Of a DNA stretch of 64,000 bases, positions 24,589-32,459 are shown in pieces. Source of the DNA: Bacillota bacterium (GTDB taxonomy: Bacteria > Bacillota > Clostridia > Oscillospirales > CAG-382); assembly GCA_029550965.1 (NCBI GenBank), contig JAKPGJ010000007.1, positions 1-64,000 on the forward strand, in the 5' to 3' direction. How positions within the stretch are numbered: position 1 is the stretch's first letter; every line of letters begins with the position of its first letter. The position numbers were made by a program, and so were the translations under genes. The notes under the pieces were generated by a model. The model searched no databases. It had not been told where the DNA came from and saw only the letters and a list, made by a program, of their open reading frames with translations.

Positions 24589-26919
24589 TTATAGATTGCA
24601 GAATGTTCTGTACGACCTTCGGATCAGGAGCGCGCACAACGCCGTTACCAGCGCAAGGAAGAGTATGAGCAGACCGAAATCGCCGATCACGCCCGCCTTC
24701 GCCGACAGCAGGAAGTAGTCGGTGGCGGAAAGAATGCCCGGCAGCGAGATATACCCGGCGTCCTGCAGGCCGAACTTGACAAGCATGTACGGAAGTATCG
24801 TCGCGATGGTAACCGTGCCTAATACGGTTATATTTTTCCGCATAAGCTCCGATACAGACGTGATGATCAGGTACAACAGCATAAATCCGACGATCCTGAC
24901 GACAAACATCAAAACCGCGTAGGTTTGTATCGAAATGCAGGAGGCCGCGGCTTCGAATCTCTCGATGCTGACAAGCGGCGCATCAGGCGCTGGCAGATAA
25001 TTGTAATTGAACAGATAAACAATATCCAGCGCGGCGAACGCCAATGTAAAGACCAGCGCGGTTATGCCGCAGGTTATAAACTTGGCTTTGAACGTTTTAT
25101 CCCTGCCCTTTTTTGTCGATTTGAGCAGCTGGTCGAAGCCGGAACGGTATTCGTCCGCGAACGCGCCGCTGAAAAGAAGCAAAAACAAAAGGAAAAGAAC
25201 GAAATCGAACTCGGCAAAGAACATATGATTCCAGCCCGTGTCGTAAACGAAATGCGCGGTCTTCCCTTCCAAAGCCATTCGGTCGATATACGCCGCGTGC
25301 TGTTCCACTCTGAAAAAGACCTTGCTTTTTATCTCCGCGACGTTATACTGCGAGTAATATTTGCTGTACTCTTCGCTTGTGATTATGCCGCTTTGAAACT
25401 GACTATCCATTATACTCTTTTGCGCTATTATTTCGTTGAGCCTCTGTCTTTCCTCACGGATATACTGCCTTTTTTCCTCCGTCATTTCGCCTTCGAGCTC
25501 GACCATATAATCTTTATAAATCTCGTCCTCAAAAGAGTTGCCGACCCTGTACGCGGAATCGTTGACGAGCACCTTAATCATTACGAACAGCAGAATAATT
25601 AAGATCGTTTTGTTGGCGAGCAGCAGCTTATAGAACTCGTATCCGTACAGATTTTTTACGACTATCCGCTTATGCCAGCTTCTCACTCCGTTTCGTAGCG
25701 AAACCGGAATCTTCAGCGGGATTTTCAACTTTTTGCTCATAACGCCCATTCGTATGAATTTTACAAAGAGCAATCCGCCGACGATACCGGCCGCGATCAG
25801 AAACAGCGCGCAGACTGCCACCGTAAATCCGTAGTGCGGAACACAGTATCCAAAAACATTTACCCCAAGATATCTTGCAAAGAACTTTTCCGACGCCGTG
25901 ATAAAGAACAGGTTCAGCACCCGGATCGGACTGTTCAGATTTGTATAAGTAATCGTGCTTAAATAATAGGACAGCCCGCAGAACGCCAGCGACGCGACAA
26001 AGGTATGCGTTACCCTTCTGAATAGAATCGAGAGCAGCATTACGACGGCGGCAAGCCCTATAAACGCCAGTATCTTAACGCCGAATGAAACCAGCAGAAA
26101 ACGCCCGATGCTAATCGGCAAAGGATTGACAAAAAAGTAATCGATCGCCTGAACGCTGTTGTGGATGGACGAAAAACCGGTTGTGAAGTATATTGCCAAT
26201 AATGGCAGACCTAAAAACAGAATACTGGTTACAACGCTTATGATTATACAAAATAAATATTTTGCGTTGTATAACCTCATCCTTCCGTACTTGGTGGTAT
26301 GTATAATCTGCTTGAGTCCCGTATTGTCCTCCGCGAGCACAATGCAGGGAACCGCGATTAAAAGATAAACAATAATCAGCAAATTTGGGATCGAGAATCG
26401 AAAATAATCGTCCCAGCCTTTGATCAGCTCAAACTCGATTTTTACGTTTTTTACCTTCGAATAGACCTCAATAACGCTGTCTTGATACCGGTAAAGATAG
26501 CTGTCCGGCGAAATGCCCACCGAAATATAATCCAGCTTGTTCCGCTCCGCTGTTTTGATAAAGACATCGATATTTTTATCAAACTTTTCTATATAATCGA
26601 TATGATGCAACACGTTTCTAAAAGCGGTTGCCTTTTTACTGATCGCTTTATATTCATCCGAAGAAAAATCGCCTTTTGCTACAAATTCACTCTGAAGCGC
26701 CGATATGGCGTTAAACTCCTTCATGAACGCTTCCCTGTCGGAAAGGTATAGCGCAAATACTTCTTCGACCTCTGTTTTGTCTATGTATTCGTTCGCCGCG
26801 TTCTTTTCATTAACATAGTAAACCGTCAGCGCCGCGTCGCAGACCAAAAGCAGAAGGAAAAATACGACCAAAAATTTGTTCAAAAAGAACTTTTTAGCTT
26901 CAAAACGCAGCACTTTCAT
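24589..26919 (-). CDS. ABC-2-type exporter permease, two-part
   Basis: A 776-residue permease. It begins with the typical cytoplasmic MKVLRFEAKKFFLNK and helix 1 (about 12-30), has an extracytoplasmic loop (about 35-165), a first bundle of roughly six helices to residue 395, then a second loop-containing half repeating the layout (helices from about 425, loop rich in Glu/Gln/Arg, five or six final helices). This internal duplication suggests one polypeptide supplies the whole membrane part. Its ATG overlaps the ATPase stop by 4 bases (ATGA), so the two are coupled. Substrate unknown; such exporters move peptides, lipids or antibiotics. Confidence 0.8.
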   Translation of the reverse strand: MKVLRFEAKKFFLNKFLVVFFLLLLVCDAALTVYYVNEKNAANEYIDKTEVEEVFALYLSDREAFMKEFNAISALQSEFVAKGDFSSDEYKAISKKATAFRNVLHHIDYIEKFDKNIDVFIKTAERNKLDYISVGISPDSYLYRYQDSVIEVYSKVKNVKIEFELIKGWDDYFRFSIPNLLIIVYLLIAVPCIVLAEDNTGLKQIIHTTKYGRMRLYNAKYLFCIIISVVTSILFLGLPLLAIYFTTGFSSIHNSVQAIDYFFVNPLPISIGRFLLVSFGVKILAFIGLAAVVMLLSILFRRVTHTFVASLAFCGLSYYLSTITYTNLNSPIRVLNLFFITASEKFFARYLGVNVFGYCVPHYGFTVAVCALFLIAAGIVGGLLFVKFIRMGVMSKKLKIPLKIPVSLRNGVRSWHKRIVVKNLYGYEFYKLLLANKTILIILLFVMIKVLVNDSAYRVGNSFEDEIYKDYMVELEGEMTEEKRQYIREERQRLNEIIAQKSIMDSQFQSGIITSEEYSKYYSQYNVAEIKSKVFFRVEQHAAYIDRMALEGKTAHFVYDTGWNHMFFAEFDFVLFLLFLLLFSGAFADEYRSGFDQLLKSTKKGRDKTFKAKFITCGITALVFTLAFAALDIVYLFNYNYLPAPDAPLVSIERFEAAASCISIQTYAVLMFVVRIVGFMLLYLIITSVSELMRKNITVLGTVTIATILPYMLVKFGLQDAGYISLPGILSATDYFLLSAKAGVIGDFGLLILFLALVTALCALLIRRSYRTFCNL

Positions 26920-27776
26920 AGGATGTCACCGAACACAAGCAGGTAGTAGTCTTCCAGAACCGGCGGAACCGAAACCGAATCATGCGTCGGCTGTTCGTCG
27001 GACAGAATCCGCAAAGCGACGCCGTCGTCGTTGTTTTGGATGTTGAGTATTCGAAATTTTTGCTGATATTCGGGCACCTGCTCGCTGGTTACGATCGTTT
27101 TCCATACCTTACCTTCCGCTTTTTTCAGCAGCGCTTCCGGCGCGCCGGCATCGGCGATTACGCCTTTTTTTAAGAAAATGATCTCTTTCGCTATGTACTC
27201 TACATCCGATACAATGTGTGTGGCGATGATGATGGTTCGGTTCAGTGCCGTGCGCGCGATGTAGTTGCGGATGGATATCCGCTGCTTCGGGTCAAGTCCC
27301 GCGGTCGGCTCGTCAAGGATAATCAGTTCCGGGTTCCCAAGCATCGCCTGCGCCAGCGCAAGACGCTGCTTCATGCCGCCGGAAAGCGTTTTAATCGCTC
27401 TGCTTCGAACGTCAGAAAGCTCTACCGCTTCCAAAAGTTCGGCGACCTGCTTATCCGCTTCCTTTTTCTCTACCCCTTTCAGAACCGCTATGTAGAAAAG
27501 AAAGTTCTCGACCGTAAACGCGGGATACATTCCGGGATTCTGCGGCATAAAACCGATCTTCTCGCGAAACTCCGCACCCATTTTCAGCGTATCGACGCCG
27601 TTCCAGGTGATATTGCCGCTGTCCGGCTTGAGGTTGTCCGTAATAATGTTCATCAGCGTGGACTTCCCCGACCCGTTCGGACCCAGCAAAGCATAAATCC
27701 CTTTGCCGAATTCGTAGCTGAAATCAATGAGCGCTTTGGTTGACCCGTAGGACTTTGAAAGATTGTTGATTTTCAT
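26916..27776 (-). CDS. ABC transporter ATP-binding protein
   Basis: A 286-residue ATPase partner of the downstream permease: Walker A LLGPNGSGKST, Q-loop FMPQNPGMY, signature LSGGMKQRLALAQAM, Walker B LIILDEPTAGLD and switch IATHIVSD. The start was set at ATG 27776 because GGGAGG lies 7 bases upstream; the frame continues upstream only through a TTG inside that site. The C-terminal 80 residues are a divergent extra domain. It lies downstream of the AT-rich lipoprotein gene with a 133-base gap and no clear terminator between. Confidence 0.92.
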   Translation of the reverse strand: MKINNLSKSYGSTKALIDFSYEFGKGIYALLGPNGSGKSTLMNIITDNLKPDSGNITWNGVDTLKMGAEFREKIGFMPQNPGMYPAFTVENFLFYIAVLKGVEKKEADKQVAELLEAVELSDVRSRAIKTLSGGMKQRLALAQAMLGNPELIILDEPTAGLDPKQRISIRNYIARTALNRTIIIATHIVSDVEYIAKEIIFLKKGVIADAGAPEALLKKAEGKVWKTIVTSEQVPEYQQKFRILNIQNNDDGVALRILSDEQPTHDSVSVPPVLEDYYLLVFGDIL

Positions 27777-27909
27777 AACGAATCCTCCCAAAGATACCGG
27801 CTTTTTATGTAACTGTTTTGTACTCTTTTATTGCTGTTCGCAACTGCGCACGCATTTTCTACCGTCACAGCGCGCTCGCCGCTATCGCTTTTCTTTTCAG
27901 AAAGGTCCC

Positions 27910-29001
27910 TTACGTCACCATCTTATACTCGCCGGTTATGATGTTTAGGACTGCGTACTCATATTCAATATAAACTTGACCATCACTATCTTTGCAATAT
28001 TTATTAAATCTTATTAAGCAATAATTATCTACTGTACTTTTATAATTATAGTTATTTAGATAAAATGGATCTAAATGATCGCCAAAATCACATAATTCTA
28101 TATTCTCAGATCCATCATATTTTGCACGATACAATTTACTTTCTATCACTTTATAATATTTTCTATTTAATACAGTATCTTCTATAATAAGCTCTTTTTC
28201 ACTGTTAAATTTCGTATAATAAACATAATCTCCTATCTCAAGTGATAAGTAAGCTTTATCTGTAATAATTGAATCGTCCGCGCTTTTTATAATCGCATAT
28301 TTAGTTTGCGGATCTTTTTCAAATTTGAATTTTCTTGTTTTTTTATTATTGCTTTGTTCAGTAACTCTATTATCTTTTAAGTCCAGCGTTGCGTTATATG
28401 ATTTTGTAGGATTATCAGTTTGAAAGTAAAATATTCGATCATTTTCGATTTTTTCTATAAAATAATTACCCTCAATTTTATCATTATTTAATTTTATAGT
28501 TTCATCTTCTGCGGTGATTTTATAGAAACTTGTATATGTTTTAATTTCGTTGTTTTCATCTTTTTCATAACATATTTCTGTGAAATAATAGTCCTCTTTA
28601 TAAGCAATATTTGATGTAAGAGTATCTTTGGTAGTGTAACATATTTTTAATTCTCCTGTCAATAAATTGTATTTTTTGACTTGGCTGTAAAAATTATAAT
28701 TTTCATCCTTTTCAGATGTTTCGTGCAGAAAATATATAACATTACCGCTTTCGGTAACAGAGTAAGCTCCTGGAAGGCAATAAAAAGGGCATTTATTTTT
28801 ATATAGATCCGAGTGATCACATAAAGGGTCTTGACAAATCGTTGTTGAAACAGCAGTTTCAACATTTATTTTGACTAATAAATCATTTAACACAAAAATA
28901 AAATACTTATCCGATAGCGATTTTTCATTTTCTTTTTTACAGGAGGACATCGGGGAGAATAAAAAAATGATAATTAAAAATATAGGAATAAACTTTTTCA
29001 T
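27910..29001 (-). CDS. Lipoprotein with CxDPLCxH motif (DUF5050-like)
   Basis: A 363-residue lipoprotein with signal peptide and lipobox FSPMSSC (lipidated Cys21). The mature part is beta-rich with many short YFxxxx strands. Near its start TICQDPLCDHSD followed by KCPFYC is a motif I associate with clostridial DUF5050-like lipoproteins, probably a disulfide or metal site at the base of a beta-propeller-like domain. The gene is far more AT-rich than its neighbours, uses A/T-ending codons, and has a good AGAGGTG site. It sits between a secreted-protein gene and the ABC exporter, suggesting a surface sensor or accessory of that exporter. Confidence 0.75.
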   Translation of the reverse strand: MKKFIPIFLIIIFLFSPMSSCKKENEKSLSDKYFIFVLNDLLVKINVETAVSTTICQDPLCDHSDLYKNKCPFYCLPGAYSVTESGNVIYFLHETSEKDENYNFYSQVKKYNLLTGELKICYTTKDTLTSNIAYKEDYYFTEICYEKDENNEIKTYTSFYKITAEDETIKLNNDKIEGNYFIEKIENDRIFYFQTDNPTKSYNATLDLKDNRVTEQSNNKKTRKFKFEKDPQTKYAIIKSADDSIITDKAYLSLEIGDYVYYTKFNSEKELIIEDTVLNRKYYKVIESKLYRAKYDGSENIELCDFGDHLDPFYLNNYNYKSTVDNYCLIRFNKYCKDSDGQVYIEYEYAVLNIITGEYKMVT

Positions 29002-29022
29002 ATCTACACCTCTAAAAAGACT

Positions 29023-29618
29023 AAAAGATGTGGCGTTATTTTATTATTTAATTATTTTCCAAAATTCCATGAATAAGTAGGAATATTTCCTGATTGTGTT
29101 CCATTATCTGGATAATTATAATTTGCTTTATATTTTCCTCTAGCTGTTAAAACAACATTTCCAAAAGGATCATAACGTACGATTCTATCAGAGTAAGGTA
29201 AATATACCGCATTAGTTTGTTTACCACTTGTCATTCCTTTTGAAGCTGCAGATACCATATAACCACCTGTATAACTTCCACTTGTACCTTCCGAGTATAA
29301 GCAATAATCAATTATAGGTATAATTTCAACTAACTGCCTACCATCACCTGCTCTAATCTCTCCATATAAAGTATAAGGCTGACTTTGAACATCCCATAAG
29401 CTATAATAAGCTAAATCGATTGCTACAGGGCCTAAAATCATTTTATTTTCGACTATACTATATGCATTAGTAGATAGTGATGAACCAAAAAATATTGAAA
29501 CGCAACATATTGATAATACTAATAATTTTGATATGTTTTTAAATTTTCTTTTAATATTTTCTTACTTTCTTTTGAAATTTTAAACAACAAATGAAACCAT
29601 AATAACGCCACATCTTTT
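29023..29618. repeat. 18-bp perfect inverted repeats flanking the secreted-protein gene
   Basis: AAAAGATGTGGCGTTATT at 29023-29040 and its exact reverse complement at 29601-29618. They bracket the gene at 29052-29555 almost exactly: one arm lies within the first few bases of its predicted transcript, the other just before the ribosome binding site of the lipoprotein gene. They could be ends of a small mobile cassette or arms of a long-range mRNA pairing. Confidence 0.8.
29052..29555 (-). CDS. Secreted protein without a conventional start codon
   Basis: The frame encodes about 168 residues if read from ATT at 29555: KRKFKN, a hydrophobic core SKLLVLSICCVSIFFG and SSLSTNA form a clear signal peptide, then a mature part of about 137 residues rich in Tyr, Gly and Ser (for example GSYTGGYMVSAASKGM, PYSDRIVRYDPFGNVV) ending YSWNFGK. 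No ATG, GTG or TTG lies between the upstream stop (29562-29564) and the signal peptide. The first ATG (29441) would delete the signal and lacks a ribosome binding site. Either a non-AUG start, reinitiation after a 20-codon leader ORF, or start loss or frameshift. Family unknown. AT-rich. Confidence 0.5.
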   Translation of the reverse strand: MKRKFKNISKLLVLSICCVSIFFGSSLSTNAYSIVENKMILGPVAIDLAYYSLWDVQSQPYTLYGEIRAGDGRQLVEIIPIIDYCLYSEGTSGSYTGGYMVSAASKGMTSGKQTNAVYLPYSDRIVRYDPFGNVVLTARGKYKANYNYPDNGTQSGNIPTYSWNFGK

Positions 29619-29628
29619 GTTTAATTTT

Positions 29629-29657
29629 ATTATAACCTATATGGAAATATATGTCAA
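29629..29657 (-). promoter_or_regulatory. Perfect consensus sigma-A promoter for the secreted protein/lipoprotein genes
   Basis: On the minus strand TTGACA (29657-29652), 17-base spacer, TATAAT (29634-29629). The start of transcription near 29622 places the 18-bp repeat arm at the very 5' end of the mRNA. Confidence 0.8.
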
Positions 29658-29673
29658 TAATGTAATTTTATTT

Positions 29674-29796
29674 TTATATCATTTTATTTAGATCATTGTA
29701 TTCACTAGTTATAAACAATTGCGTAATCAAACTTATATTTTGCATCTTGTATTTATTGCAACTACGACATATTTTGTCAGCTTGATTTAATTCTAT
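29674..29796 (-). pseudogene. 40-codon ORF with ideal ribosome binding site but ATA in start position
   Basis: AGGAGGTGG (29809-29801), a near-perfect match to the anti-Shine-Dalgarno, is followed 4 bases later by ATA GAA TTA AAT and an open frame to TAA at 29674. The peptide would read (I/M)ELNQADKICRSCNKYKM... with a CRSC pair. ATG to ATA is one change, so this may be a start-lost small gene, or coincidence in AT-rich DNA. No family recognised. Confidence 0.3.
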
Positions 29797-29831
29797 GTAA
29801 CCACCTCCTCATAATTTTAAAATGTTTTTAC

Positions 29832-29860
29832 TTGACAAAATAATTAAGTAACTGTATATT
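29832..29860 (+). promoter_or_regulatory. Sigma-A promoter for the 29904 membrane protein
   Basis: TTGACA (29832-29837), 17-base spacer, TATATT (29855-29860). About 44 bases ahead of the chosen ATG. Confidence 0.7.
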
Positions 29861-29903
29861 GGTTATAAGATAAATTTAATTATTTTTGGTAATGGTAAGA
29901 AGT

Positions 29904-30293
29904 ATGAACGATAAATCAAAGCTGTTTCTTCTTTGTACTGTTTGCTTTTTCATCTCGTCGCTGACGGTGTTTTTCATCCCGGCTTTTCCGAGAGATAGCA
30001 ACGTGACAGGCGCCAACATACTCGCAGGCATATTCTGGATTTTTTTGATTGGCGGAATTGCCTTGGCGGTAATTCTTCTAAAAAATACAAAGAAGAGCAC
30101 AAAAGGACTGAACGTGTTTCGGTTTTTTAAAAGCAAGCCGGCGATCATAACCGATACTATTCTGGTTATTTCCGCGGCTGCATTCGTGTTGCTGAATGTT
30201 TTGGATGTTCGTTCGGAAATCCTTCAAGAAATCACGGTCTTTCTGCTTCTTTTTTCCATAGAAATGCACTGCGTATTAAATCTTCTTGATTGA
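29904..30293 (+). CDS. Four-helix membrane protein, unknown
   Basis: A 129-residue protein with helices near 8-27, 40-62, 83-103 and 107-126 and a basic loop KNTKKSTKGLNVFRFFKSK between helices 2 and 3, likely cytoplasmic. I do not recognise a family. Starts at ATG 29904; an in-frame ATG at 29892 is possible. It has its own promoter and terminator, so it is a single-gene transcript. Base composition returns to normal within this gene, marking the edge of the AT-rich island. Confidence 0.6.
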   Translation: MNDKSKLFLLCTVCFFISSLTVFFIPAFPRDSNVTGANILAGIFWIFLIGGIALAVILLKNTKKSTKGLNVFRFFKSKPAIITDTILVISAAAFVLLNVLDVRSEILQEITVFLLLFSIEMHCVLNLLD

Positions 30294-30302
30294 GTAAAAA
30301 AA

Positions 30303-30328
30303 TCCGCTGCCGGGCAGCGGGTTTTTTA
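30303..30328 (+). terminator. Terminator after the four-helix protein
   Basis: CCGCTGC (30304-30310), CGG loop, GCAGCGG (30314-30320), then GTTTTTTATT. Seven-bp GC-rich perfect stem. Confidence 0.9.
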
Positions 30329-30415
30329 TTGAACGACAGGACATTTTACGCGAAATATGAATATATATGAAAAAGAAAGGTGGCAAACCTGTGCTATCTT
30401 GCATAGGCTGTCTTT

Positions 30416-30702
30416 ATGGACGGAAAGATCCGCTTTGCAGCAATAAACGACGCTTTTGATTGCAGGGTTTTTATACCGTTGTCGCGGCGATAACCCTGCC
30501 CAACGAAAAAATACGTCAGAATCCACAAGGCGTTCGGATTAAAAGAGGTCGGCGTTTACCGCAATATCGGCTATTCGGCAAATGGCGCGATGCTTTGCAT
30601 ATGCAAAAACCGCTGCGCGCGTACGACGCCGTCCCTGCCCCTGTCAAACCCATCAGCGAACTTCCGCGGGCGTTTTTTAGACGAACTTTTTTACAGGATA
30701 AA
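30416..30702 (+). pseudogene. Decayed GNAT-family N-acetyltransferase
   Basis: Pieces of a phosphinothricin-type acetyltransferase occur in order in different frames. ATG 30416 begins MDGKIRFAAINDAF (GNAT N-terminus), then stops early. From about 30460 one frame gives YTVVAAITLPNEK, the next VRIHKAFGLKEVGVYRNIGYS (the acetyl-CoA-region HxxxGFxxVGxYxxVGYK pattern), and the first frame again FGKWRDALHMQKPL...KPISELPR. The middle of the protein is missing and at least two frameshifts are needed. The last frame runs by chance without a stop into the following ABC ATPase gene. Confidence 0.75.
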
Positions 30703-30705
30703 CAT

Positions 30706-31686
30706 ATGATTCAGCTTATAAACATAAACAAAACCTACAAAACAATAAAAAGAAGCGCCGGTCTTTTCGCGGCGCTAAAATCGCTGTTTCATAAAGAATA
30801 CGAGTATATCCGCGCGCTCGAAGACGTTTCGTTCACAATAAACGAAGGAGAAACCGTCGCGCTGCTCGGTCCGAACGGCGCGGGCAAGAGCACGATGATC
30901 AAAATGATGCGCGGCATGGTGGTTCCGGACAGCGGCGAATGCATCGTCTGCGGGCTGACGCCGTGGAAGTCCTATCAAGCGCATCAAAAAAATATCGGCG
31001 CTGTGTTCGGGCAGAACCTTCAGCTCTGGCCGGACGCGCCGGTCTTGGATTCGTTTGAACTCCTAAAAAAGCAATATGGTATCAAACCGTCCGATTATAA
31101 AAGGTCGCTTAACGAACTGACCGAAACGCTCGATATTTCGGCGTTTCTTGCTGTACCCGCAAAAGACTTAAGCCCCGGACAGCGGATGCGCTGCGAGATT
31201 GCCGCTTCGCTGCTGCATAACCCGAAAATTCTTTTTCTTGACGAGCCGCTGAACGGTGTGGACGCGGAATCAAGAAATATCATCATCGGCTTTTTAATAA
31301 GAATCCGTCAAGAACGCAAAACCACCATTGTCCTTTCGTCATCCGATACGCAGGATATAGAACCGCTGGCAGAGCGCGTTCTGCTGATGGACGAAGGCAG
31401 AATACTGTTCGACGGTCCGCTTGCCGCGCTAAAAAAACGCTGTCCTATGCATAAAAAGGTCACGGTCGAGTTCGCCGCGGGCGATTTTGAGCCGGCCGCC
31501 GGTATCGCATTGGAAAAGAAGATAAGCGGGTTTGCTGTTTTTACCGTAGATACCGATAAAATCCCCATGCCCGATGCGATTTCCCTGCTTTCGAAGCGGG
31601 CGGAGATCATTAGTCTCTCCGTCGCCGGCGCAAGCGCAGCGGAGATTGCCGCGCGGTTTAAAAGAGCGGTTCGCGCTGAAAACTAA
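30706..31686 (+). CDS. ABC transporter ATPase without a neighbouring permease
   Basis: A 326-residue ATPase of the COG4586 type: an N-terminal insertion before strand 3 (AGLFAALKSLFHKEYEYIRAL), Walker A LLGPNGAGKST, Q-loop with VFGQNLQLWPDAPVLDSFELL, signature LSPGQRMRCE (family usually LSLGQRMR), Walker B ILFLDEPLNGVD and a switch region LSSSDTQD where His is absent (usually S-x-H/D). The start at ATG 30706 has AGGAT upstream; a longer in-frame reading runs into the acetyltransferase remnant. Family members are normally followed by two ABC-2 permeases, but here a terminator and convergent pssA follow. Possibly a relic. Confidence 0.8.
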   Translation: MIQLININKTYKTIKRSAGLFAALKSLFHKEYEYIRALEDVSFTINEGETVALLGPNGAGKSTMIKMMRGMVVPDSGECIVCGLTPWKSYQAHQKNIGAVFGQNLQLWPDAPVLDSFELLKKQYGIKPSDYKRSLNELTETLDISAFLAVPAKDLSPGQRMRCEIAASLLHNPKILFLDEPLNGVDAESRNIIIGFLIRIRQERKTTIVLSSSDTQDIEPLAERVLLMDEGRILFDGPLAALKKRCPMHKKVTVEFAAGDFEPAAGIALEKKISGFAVFTVDTDKIPMPDAISLLSKRAEIISLSVAGASAAEIAARFKRAVRAEN

Positions 31687-31691
31687 ATACG

Positions 31692-31750
31692 CAAAAAAAC
31701 CCCTTTCTTACAGCCATGTGATTACGGCAGCAGAAAGGGGATTCTTTTTT
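31692..31750. terminator. Bidirectional terminator between ABC ATPase and pssA
   Basis: CCCCTTTCT (31700-31708) pairs with AGAAAGGGG (31732-31740). A-run before and T-run after serve both convergent genes. Confidence 0.85.
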
Positions 31751-32390
31751 ATTTGCTATTCAGCAAAGCGATCGCGATCAGGCACGCGATATCGAAGACC
31801 GCGGCAGTGGCAAGCGTCTTGAGTCCAAACTTCCTGATTCTGATTTTTAAAATATAGGCGACGCCCAAAAGCAGGAAGAAAATTCTGAAAATCCAGCTCG
31901 TAACCGCAAGGTTGTCGATCAGCATGCTTATAAGAATCAAAAACGGCAGAAGAACGCAGCTAACCGGGATCGGGACGCCGGTAAAGTACTTCATGTTCAG
32001 ATCCGGCGTATCCGAAAGCGCCTGCGTGTTGAAGTAAGCGAGCCGAATTGCGCCGCAGACGATAAAGAATATGTACAAAATCAAATCCAAAACGTCCCGA
32101 TAGCCCATGTTGTAGGCAATCAGCGCCGGAACGACGCCGAAACTGATGACGTCGGCAAGGCTATCGAGCTGAACACCGTATATTTTTTCACGCTTTGCCC
32201 TGCTCGCGGCAACCCTGGCGATCCTGCCATCAAACATATCGCACAGTCCCGCAATCAAAAGCATCACGACGGCGAGCGGATACATCTTTTGACTCGAGCA
32301 AAAAATTGCCACGACAGATGATGCCAATCCTAAAAGCGTAATCGTATTCGCCAAGCTGAAATATCCGATGAACATTTTGAAATAACCCAT
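31749..32390 (-). CDS. pssA: CDP-diacylglycerol--serine O-phosphatidyltransferase
   Basis: A 213-residue membrane enzyme with about six helices making phosphatidylserine from CDP-diacylglycerol. The CDP-alcohol phosphotransferase motif is complete: CDMFDGRIAR, then G-x2-LDSLADVISFG, with a slightly long insertion (VAASRAKREKIY) between the halves. No decarboxylase gene (psd) is adjacent. ATG 32390 has GGAG only 2 bases upstream; ATG five codons later (MFIGYFSLANTITLLGL) also fits the family start. Confidence 0.85.
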   Translation of the reverse strand: MGYFKMFIGYFSLANTITLLGLASSVVAIFCSSQKMYPLAVVMLLIAGLCDMFDGRIARVAASRAKREKIYGVQLDSLADVISFGVVPALIAYNMGYRDVLDLILYIFFIVCGAIRLAYFNTQALSDTPDLNMKYFTGVPIPVSCVLLPFLILISMLIDNLAVTSWIFRIFFLLLGVAYILKIRIRKFGLKTLATAAVFDIACLIAIALLNSK

Positions 32391-32459
32391 TTCTCCGGCG
32401 AGAGTATGTATCGTTTCCGAACAGCCGTATATCGCCGGATAGACGGCTGCAACTGTCTT

